A stretch of 64,000 nucleotides of DNA from positions 147,674-211,673 of the forward strand of contig NSKG01000006.1 of assembly GCA_002287035.1 (NCBI GenBank). Reading direction: 5' to 3'. The position numbers and the translations under genes are program-made. Of this stretch, positions 58,923-64,000 are shown piece by piece (the stretch's first letter is position 1; each line of letters begins with the position of its first letter). The stretch comes from Pseudomonas sp. WN033 (lineage in GTDB: Bacteria > Pseudomonadota > Gammaproteobacteria > Pseudomonadales > Pseudomonadaceae). Under the pieces are notes generated by a model. That model had not been told where the DNA came from. It searched no databases and saw only the letters and a program-made list of their open reading frames with translations.

Positions 58923-60869
58923 TCAGGCGGCGGGCCTTAACGTTCGATGCGCCAGGGTTAATAGCACCGCCCCGGCGATGCTGGCGAATGACAGGACGAA
59001 CAACTGCGTCTCGCTCAGCGCCAGGAACGGATTGTGCGGCATTGCCAGCAGCAGCCCGCCGAAGATGAACAGCAGGCGTAACGGCCAGTGCAGCAGCCCG
59101 CGCTGACTCAGGTCGCCAAGCCATGGCAGGTAACCCTGCAGGCCGCCGGCGACCAACAGAATACCGCCCACCGCGCAACTGATCGCCAGCAGAATATCGC
59201 TGCCATCACCCTGCAGCAGCAGTGCCGGCTCCAGTACGAAGAAGAACGGGATGAAGTAGATGATGCTACCCATCTGCATCGACACGAAACTGGTCTTCAT
59301 TGGGCTGGAGCCAGCCACCGAGGCAGCAGCAAAGGCACCGATCGCCACCGGCGGGGTGATGAAGCTGAGCATGCCCCAGTAGAGGATGAACATGTGCACC
59401 GCCATCGGGTTCATGCCGCCGTTGATCAGCGCCGGTGCCAGGGCAATGGCCAGGAAGATGTAGGCTGCGGTGACCGGCATGCCGATGCCGAGGATGAAGC
59501 TGGTCAGTGCGCCCATCAGCAGCAGCACGAACATGTCGCCGCCGGCAATGAACAGCAGGTCGTTGGCGATGGTGCCGGACATCCCCGACACCGCCAGCGC
59601 GCCCATGATCAGGCCGACCCCGGCCATCAGCCCGGTCAGCTCGGCAAACAGCGCACCGCAGGACTCGGCAAAGTCCTTGAAGTCCTTCCAGCGCCAGCGG
59701 CTGTGTTTGCGCAACTGGTTGATCACGATCAGCAGCGCGGTGGCATAGAAGGGCGCAATCGCCTCCTGCTTCATGAACAGCAGCATCCAGATCAGGAAGG
59801 CGAACACGAAAATGTAGTGCCAGCCCTCCTTGAGGGTGTCACGCACGCGCGGCAGGTCGATGGCCGGCAGGCCCTTGAGCTTGTTGCGCGCCGAGTAGAA
59901 ATCGATCTGTACGAACAGACCGAAGAAATACAGCGCCGAAGGAATCGCCGCGGCCAGGGCGATTTCACCGTAGGGAATGTCCAGGAAGGTCGCCATAACG
60001 AACGCGGTGGCGCCCATTACCGGTGGCATCAGTACCCCGCCGGTCGAGGCGCAGGTTTCCACCCCGGCAGCATAGGGCTTGGAGAAGCCGACCTTGCGCA
60101 TTGCCGGAATCGACAGCGGGCCGGTGGTCAGTACGTTGGTTACCACGCTGCCAGACATCGAGCCCATCAGACCGCTGGAGAAGATCGAGACCTTGGCCGG
60201 GCCGCCCCGGACCTTGCCGAGCAGGGCGAAGGCCAGATCGATGAAGAACTTGCCGCCGCCGGTGCGTTGCAGGGCAATACCGAACAGCAAAAAGCCGATC
60301 ACCAGGTTGGCGAACGCCTGTGAGGGAATGCCGAGCAGACTTTCATCGCTGTTGGTGTGGTAGATCGCCACCAGATCGATGGGGGTTGAGATCCCGGCGA
60401 AGCTGTCCGGCAGCTTGCCGGCGAAGATCGGGAAAACCGAAGCCAGAAACACCACCACGAAGATTGGCCAGCCGCCGCAGCGGCGAGTGGCTTCCAGGGC
60501 CAGAACCCACAGCGCCAGGCTGACATAGACCACATACTGCGGCGCGGCGTATTCCCAGCCCTCATCGACTGATACTGCCTGATTGGCGATGAAGAAAATG
60601 CAGCACAGGCCGCTGGCCAGTGCCATTACCCAATCGTACCAGGGCACCGATTTGATCCGCCGGCCACGCCCGGCCGGGATGGCGATGTAAACCATCGGTA
60701 GCATCATTGCCAGCAGGCCGTAGATGTATTCGCCGGTCAGCATGGTGTAACCGGTCAGCGCGCCGAAGTTGAAGATATGGTAGATCGCCAATGCTGCGGT
60801 CAATACCGCAACGATGCGCAGCAACAGTCCGGTCAAGGGGTTGCGCAGGGCTTCTTGTTGTTCTGACAT
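58923..60869 (-). CDS. TRAP transporter fused permease (small plus large subunits)
   Basis: Inner-membrane secondary transporter of the TAXI-TRAP type, 648 residues, with fused 4-helix and 12-helix parts. Typical segments: YGLLAMMLPMVYIAIPAGRG; GSMSGSVVTNVLTTGPLSIPAMRKVGFSKPYAAGVE, ASTGGVLMPPVMGATAFVMA and LGIGMPVTAAYIFLAIALAP, all hallmarks of the DctM part. It pairs with the TAXI receptor 66 bp upstream on the same strand. The substrate is probably an organic acid or similar solute, but cannot be inferred. Confidence 0.93.
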   Translation of the reverse strand: MSEQQEALRNPLTGLLLRIVAVLTAALAIYHIFNFGALTGYTMLTGEYIYGLLAMMLPMVYIAIPAGRGRRIKSVPWYDWVMALASGLCCIFFIANQAVSVDEGWEYAAPQYVVYVSLALWVLALEATRRCGGWPIFVVVFLASVFPIFAGKLPDSFAGISTPIDLVAIYHTNSDESLLGIPSQAFANLVIGFLLFGIALQRTGGGKFFIDLAFALLGKVRGGPAKVSIFSSGLMGSMSGSVVTNVLTTGPLSIPAMRKVGFSKPYAAGVETCASTGGVLMPPVMGATAFVMATFLDIPYGEIALAAAIPSALYFFGLFVQIDFYSARNKLKGLPAIDLPRVRDTLKEGWHYIFVFAFLIWMLLFMKQEAIAPFYATALLIVINQLRKHSRWRWKDFKDFAESCGALFAELTGLMAGVGLIMGALAVSGMSGTIANDLLFIAGGDMFVLLLMGALTSFILGIGMPVTAAYIFLAIALAPALINGGMNPMAVHMFILYWGMLSFITPPVAIGAFAAASVAGSSPMKTSFVSMQMGSIIYFIPFFFVLEPALLLQGDGSDILLAISCAVGGILLVAGGLQGYLPWLGDLSQRGLLHWPLRLLFIFGGLLLAMPHNPFLALSETQLFVLSFASIAGAVLLTLAHRTLRPAA

Positions 60870-60916
60870 GGATACCGCCTCATGATCATGACAAAGGGCG
60901 TGGCCGCTAGACCCCG

Positions 60917-60930
60917 CCCCGTTAACGGGG
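60917..60930 (-). other. Hairpin between the TAXI receptor and TRAP permease genes
   Basis: CCCCGTTAACGGGG is a perfect 14-bp palindrome in the 66-bp gap. Without a T-run it may lower permease expression relative to the receptor or stabilise the receptor mRNA, as in many binding-protein operons. Confidence 0.35.
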
Positions 60931-60935
60931 TTGCC

Positions 60936-62093
60936 TTAGCGGCGGAAACCGGGGTCAAAGCCGGCTTCGGTCAGGGCCTTGGCCCGACGCTGCATCCAGC
61001 TCATCTGGAAGTTCTCGGTCTCGCCAGCGGCCAACTGCTCCTGCCAGGCAGCCATCAGTATTTCCTGGCGGCGCAGCAGCGACTGGTTGTGAGCTTCGTA
61101 TTCGTCGCTCCAGACCCCGGCTTCACGGAAGTAGCGCACCGCGCCTTCGTGGTAGGGCATTACCCAGTCGAACACCTGACGGTCCAGCGCCCAGCCTTCG
61201 GCTCCCGGCGCCAGATCCTTGAAGTGGTCGTAGTGCTGATCGATAAACTTGGTCAGCGCGTAGATTTCGTTGGCGTTGCGGCTGGCGTTGGTCACCAGGA
61301 TCGGCAGCGCGTAACCGCCACCATGCCAGGGGTTGGCCTCGGACACACCGGCGCCACGGGTCTCGATCTGCGGGGTGTAGTAAGGAATCACCTGCTGCGC
61401 CCGAGCCCAGGCAGCCTTGTCGGTCTCGGTTTCGTTGGGCATGTGCAGCCAGCTGATGCCACGCGGACTGGCGGCGATGCGCTCCATCAGCGGGGTGCGG
61501 GTAGACATCGGCATAACGTCGGCGTGGCCGTTGATCAGCATCTCGATCGCCTCGTTGGTCCCGGCCGCATCGACCCGGCGCACGTCCTGCCAGCTCAGGC
61601 CGGCATAGGCGAGGATGGCGCTGGTGATCATGTTGATCGAGTCAGCACCGCGAATGAAGATGATGCGCTGGTTACGCAGCTCGGAAGGCAAGGTCAGGCC
61701 AGTATCGGCTGCGGCAGCCAGGCCAAAACTCTGGGTACCCTGGGACGCCAGCACCATGCGGATCGGCTGCGGGCCCCAGTCGGGTTTGTTGAACAGGAAG
61801 ATGCCTTCCTGGCCGAAATAGCTGGCGATGCCGCACAGACAGTAATCGGCTCGACCGGTTTTCAGCGGGATCATCCGTGACACATCGTTGCGACCGGGGA
61901 GAATGCGGATATTGCTGCCGACCTCGTGCTTGAGCATGCCACCGAGAGCGGCAGCCTGGGCGTAACCGGCGGCGCCGGTGCCATAGGCGGTCCAGACCAT
62001 GACGCGGGGCAGATCGGAATGCTCCGAAGCCGCCGCCGGTAAACCGAGCGTCAGAGCCAGTGCGCCGACAAAACTACGTAGGCGTGTGCGCAT
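60936..62093 (-). CDS. TAXI family TRAP transporter solute receptor
   Basis: The periplasmic binding protein of the transporter. The 385 residues have a signal peptide (SFVGALALTLGLPAAAS) and the TAXI fold: VWTAYGTGAAGYAQAAALGGML, LKTGRADYCLCGI, and a second lobe with RRVDAAGTNEAIEMLINGHAD. Two cysteines in YCLCGI are unusual. The start at 62093 (ATG) lies 22 bp from a palindromic IclR-type operator, so expression is probably controlled by that kind of regulator. Confidence 0.9.
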   Translation of the reverse strand: MRTRLRSFVGALALTLGLPAAASEHSDLPRVMVWTAYGTGAAGYAQAAALGGMLKHEVGSNIRILPGRNDVSRMIPLKTGRADYCLCGIASYFGQEGIFLFNKPDWGPQPIRMVLASQGTQSFGLAAAADTGLTLPSELRNQRIIFIRGADSINMITSAILAYAGLSWQDVRRVDAAGTNEAIEMLINGHADVMPMSTRTPLMERIAASPRGISWLHMPNETETDKAAWARAQQVIPYYTPQIETRGAGVSEANPWHGGGYALPILVTNASRNANEIYALTKFIDQHYDHFKDLAPGAEGWALDRQVFDWVMPYHEGAVRYFREAGVWSDEYEAHNQSLLRRQEILMAAWQEQLAAGETENFQMSWMQRRAKALTEAGFDPGFRR

Positions 62094-62114
62094 AGTGTGC
62101 CTTTCTTATGATTG

Positions 62115-62152
62115 GTTTCGCTGTGCGAAACATAATTAGTGTCATGTTTCGC
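62115..62152 (-). promoter_or_regulatory. IclR-type operator upstream of the TRAP operon
   Basis: GTTTCGC-TGT-GCGAAAC at 62115-62131 is a perfect 7-bp inverted repeat, and a further half-site GTTTCGC lies at 62146-62152. Palindromes of TTTCGCnnnGCGAAA form are bound by many IclR-family regulators of aromatic and organic acid use. No IclR gene is in the window. The site lies just before the TAXI receptor start, where binding would block transcription or translation initiation. Confidence 0.5.
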
Positions 62153-62307
62153 TTGTCAGAATAACATTTTACTCAGCATGAGACACATTGCAAAAGGCAT
62201 TGCGTAAGGAAAGGTTAATTCAGCTTAGTACAGGATCGGCTGGGTTTGAGGGCTAATGCGTAAGATCGAACCGCTCCTGCTTGCTACTGCCTGGGGTTGG
62301 TGCACCT

Positions 62308-62342
62308 GGATTGCCACGGGCCTATGGCCCTCGCAATGACGG
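62308..62342. repeat. Dispersed palindromic repeat (GGATTGCCAC...GCAATGACG type), copy 1
   Basis: GGATTGCCACGGGCC, a short loop, then GGCCCTCGCAATGACGG: a hairpin element with ATTGC/GCAAT arms. Two inverted copies lie at 62588-62622 and 62739-62773, and a degenerate one near 62633-62685. Such elements are scattered in many proteobacterial genomes. Confidence 0.7.
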
Positions 62343-62558
62343 TTGAGGTGGGTGCGTACTCCGTGTTTGCGCAATGACGGTTGAGGGTGAGGAGTACTTC
62401 GTGCGTTTCGCAGTAGCGGTTGAGGATGGGGCGTGCTCTGGGTGTTTCGCAATGGCGGTTGTGGGCGGGTGTACTCGGTGCTTTCGCATGACCGCTGCGC
62501 GGGGTTTGTACTTCGTGCGTTTCGTAATGGCTTGTGAGGTAGCCGTACCCACTGTGCC
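62331..62558. repeat. Degenerate tandem repeat, about six units of 37-39 bp
   Basis: Units begin at 62331, 62369, 62408, 62447, 62484 and 62522. Each starts like TCGCAATGACGGTTGAGG and ends like TACTTCGTGCGTT, with 60-80% identity by eye. The first unit starts inside the dispersed palindromic repeat, so the array seems to have grown from that element's end. On the minus strand it reads as a 13-residue repeat (like PLLRNARSTPHPQ) in an open frame, but no gene signal was seen. Confidence 0.7.
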
Positions 62559-62778
62559 TGCAATCACGCCTACCCAGCCCGCTCCCTCGTCATTGCGAGG
62601 GCCGCAGGCCCGCGGCAATCCACAGCGCGCGTCTGGATTGCCACGTCGGCGGATGGCCGCCCCCTGTTCCTGGCAATAACGATTGCAGAGTAGCCGCATC
62701 CGCTTTGCCCGCAATCACCCCCACAAAACCCGCTCCCTCGTCATTGCGAGGGCCGCAGGCCCGTGGCAATCCATAGCG
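62539..62778. repeat. 89-bp direct duplication (62539-62627 and 62690-62778)
   Basis: The two copies start GTAGCCG and end CAATCCA-AGCG, 151 bp apart, with the central part (CCGCTCCCTCGTCATTGCGA to CAATCCA) nearly identical. Each carries one inverted copy of the dispersed palindromic repeat. The 770 bp from 62094 to 62859 otherwise hold only the operator, these repeats and a terminator. Confidence 0.75.
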
Positions 62779-62795
62779 ACGGCAGAGAATCCAGA

Positions 62796-62826
62796 CAAAC
62801 AAAAACCCCGGCACCAGGCCGGGGTT
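62796..62826 (-). terminator. Intrinsic terminator after etfA
   Basis: On the minus strand AACCCCGGC, a short loop and GCCGGGGTT form a GC-rich stem followed by TTTGTTTG. It lies 34 nt after the etfA stop and ends the etfB-etfA transcript. Confidence 0.88.
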
Positions 62827-62859
62827 CTCGTCGTACTTGTCGTACTTGCAGCCTGAGGC

Positions 62860-63789
62860 TTACAGCTTGCCTTCCAGCTCCGGTACCGCCTCGAACAGGT
62901 CGGCAACCAGGCCGTAGTCGGCCACCTGGAAGATCGGGGCTTCTTCGTCCTTGTTGATCGCGACGATCACCTTGGAGTCTTTCATGCCGGCCAGGTGCTG
63001 GATCGCACCGCTGATACCGACCGCCACGTACAGCTGCGGCGCAACGATCTTGCCGGTCTGACCAACCTGCATGTCGTTCGGCACGAAGCCGGCGTCCACT
63101 GCGGCACGCGAGGCGCCAACCGCTGCGCCGAGCTTGTCGGCCAGCTTGTAGAGCATCTCGAAGTTGTCGCCATTCTGCATGCCACGGCCGCCAGAAATGA
63201 CGATCTTGGCACCGGCCAGCTCAGGACGGTCAGACTTGGCCAGCTCTTCGCCAACGAAGGCCGAGATGCCGGCGTCAGTGGCGCTGGCAACCGCTTCGAT
63301 GGCGGCGCTGCCACCTTCGGCGGCCACGGCGTCAAAGCCGGTGGCACGGACGGTGATGACCTTGACCGCGGCGCTGGACTGCACGGTGGCAATCGCGTTA
63401 CCGGCGTAGATCGGACGCTTGAAGGTGTCGGCACTTTCGACCGCGATGATCTCGGAGATCTGATCGACGTCCAGCAGTGCGGCTACGCGCGGGGCGTAGT
63501 TCTTGCCGTTGGTGCTGGCCGGAGCCAGGATGTGGCTGTAGCCCTTGCCGACCTCGGCAATCAGCAGTGCCAGGTTTTCCGGCAGTTGATGGGCGTAGGC
63601 GGCGTTGTCGGCAACCAGGACCTTGCTCACACCGGCGACCTTGGCGGCAGCTTCAGCCACGGCGCCACAGCCTTGACCGGCTACCAGCACATGGATGTCG
63701 CCACCGATGGCCTGGGCGGCAGCCACAGTGTTCAGGGTCGCGGCGTTCAGCGCGGCGTTGTTGTGTTCGGCAATAACCAGAATGCTCAT
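62860..63789 (-). CDS. etfA: Electron transfer flavoprotein alpha subunit
   Basis: With EtfB it carries electrons from acyl-CoA and other dehydrogenases to ETF:ubiquinone oxidoreductase. The 309 residues begin [20 protein letters not shown]; the C-terminal FAD domain contains [43 protein letters not shown] and [20 protein letters not shown]. Its ATG is 2 bp after the etfB stop. Confidence 0.97.
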   Translation of the reverse strand: MSILVIAEHNNAALNAATLNTVAAAQAIGGDIHVLVAGQGCGAVAEAAAKVAGVSKVLVADNAAYAHQLPENLALLIAEVGKGYSHILAPASTNGKNYAPRVAALLDVDQISEIIAVESADTFKRPIYAGNAIATVQSSAAVKVITVRATGFDAVAAEGGSAAIEAVASATDAGISAFVGEELAKSDRPELAGAKIVISGGRGMQNGDNFEMLYKLADKLGAAVGASRAAVDAGFVPNDMQVGQTGKIVAPQLYVAVGISGAIQHLAGMKDSKVIVAINKDEEAPIFQVADYGLVADLFEAVPELEGKL

Positions 63790-63791
63790 GT

Positions 63792-64000
63792 TCAGATCAC
63801 CTTGGCTTCGTTCTTGAGTTTGTCGATCAGTTCGTCGACGCTCTTGACCTTGATGCCGGCGCTGCGGGCAGCCGGGGCTTCAACCTTCAGGGTGGTCACG
63901 GTCGAGGCGGTGCTGACACCCAGCTCTTCCGGCTTGAGGGTTTCCAGCGGCTTCTTCTTGGCCTTCATGATGTTCGGCAGCGAAGCGTAACGCGGCTCGT
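63792..64000 (-). CDS. etfB: Electron transfer flavoprotein beta subunit, C-terminal part (runs off the right edge)
   Basis: The last 68 codons of etfB: it reads [20 protein letters not shown], then LKPEELGV, and ends KLKNEAKVI. These are the recognition-loop lysine-rich segment and C-terminal helix of EtfB. The rest lies beyond the window. The etfB-etfA order with a 2-bp gap is standard. Confidence 0.95.
   Translation of the reverse strand, partial: EPRYASLPNIMKAKKKPLETLKPEELGVSTASTVTTLKVEAPAARSAGIKVKSVDELIDKLKNEAKVI

Noticed and set aside
62225..62563. 112-codon minus-strand frame with a 13-residue repeat
   Set aside because: It follows directly from the 39-bp tandem repeat; no start context or neighbours support a gene.

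Overview
The window is high-GC DNA from a gammaproteobacterium of the Pseudomonas group (Pseudomonas or a sister genus such as Halopseudomonas; the species cannot be read from the sequence). Evidence: Crc next to pyrE, the coaBC-dut-algC-argB block, gmk-rpoZ-spoT, a complete Pseudomonas-type alginate gene set, and protein sequences very close to P. aeruginosa homologues (AlgD, AlgA, Crc, OxyR). Two genes run off the ends: recG at the left, etfB at the right.

Layout. 1-6236: recG-oxyR (minus), a divergent NAD-dependent epimerase-like gene, then gmk-rpoZ-spoT-ridA (minus). 6237-22653: a 640-bp AT-rich leader and a 12-gene alginate cluster on the plus strand in the order algD-algA-alg8-alg44-algK-algE-algI-algJ-algF-algX-algL-algG. 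22654-34525: arfB, yicC, rph, a DUF4870 gene, crc/pyrE, a DUF4124 gene, a thioesterase, argB-algC-dut-coaBC, radC and rpmB-rpmG. 34679-47019: an M23 peptidase, a fatty acid desaturase, three c-di-GMP enzymes, a retropepsin-like protein and a three-gene 2-oxo acid dehydrogenase operon. 47186-55387: copper receptor oprC with a DUF2946 gene, apbE, uppP, mgtC and mgtE, and a U32-family tRNA hydroxylation gene. 55582-62093: a cyclase-family hydrolase, a chemoreceptor and a TAXI-TRAP transporter. 62094-62859: a repeat-rich gene-free stretch. 62860-64000: etfA and the end of etfB.

How the genes fit together. AlgA makes GDP-mannose and AlgD oxidises it to GDP-mannuronate; AlgC, 6 kb downstream, supplies mannose-1-phosphate. 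Alg8 and Alg44 polymerise and export, with c-di-GMP sensed by the Alg44 PilZ domain. AlgK and AlgE form the outer-membrane exit; AlgI/J/F/X acetylate; AlgL trims; AlgG should epimerise. From memory of the P. aeruginosa PAO1 map, gmk and yicC are neighbours there and the alginate operon lies elsewhere in a different order (algD-8-44-K-E-G-X-L-I-J-F-A). Here the cluster sits between gmk and arfB-yicC, algA follows algD directly, and the acetylation block precedes algX-L-G. The AlgG homologue lacks the DPHD active-site motif and AlgK lacks a lipobox cysteine. This divergent, relocated alginate system is the most interesting content.

Other points: a possible decayed CRISPR array at 39.3 kb, a MITE-like palindromic element at 40.4 kb, an IclR-type operator before the TRAP genes, and a minisatellite plus an 89-bp direct duplication at 62.3-62.8 kb. 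Small sites were found by eye only and have low to moderate confidence. No tRNA, rRNA, transposase or cas gene was seen.
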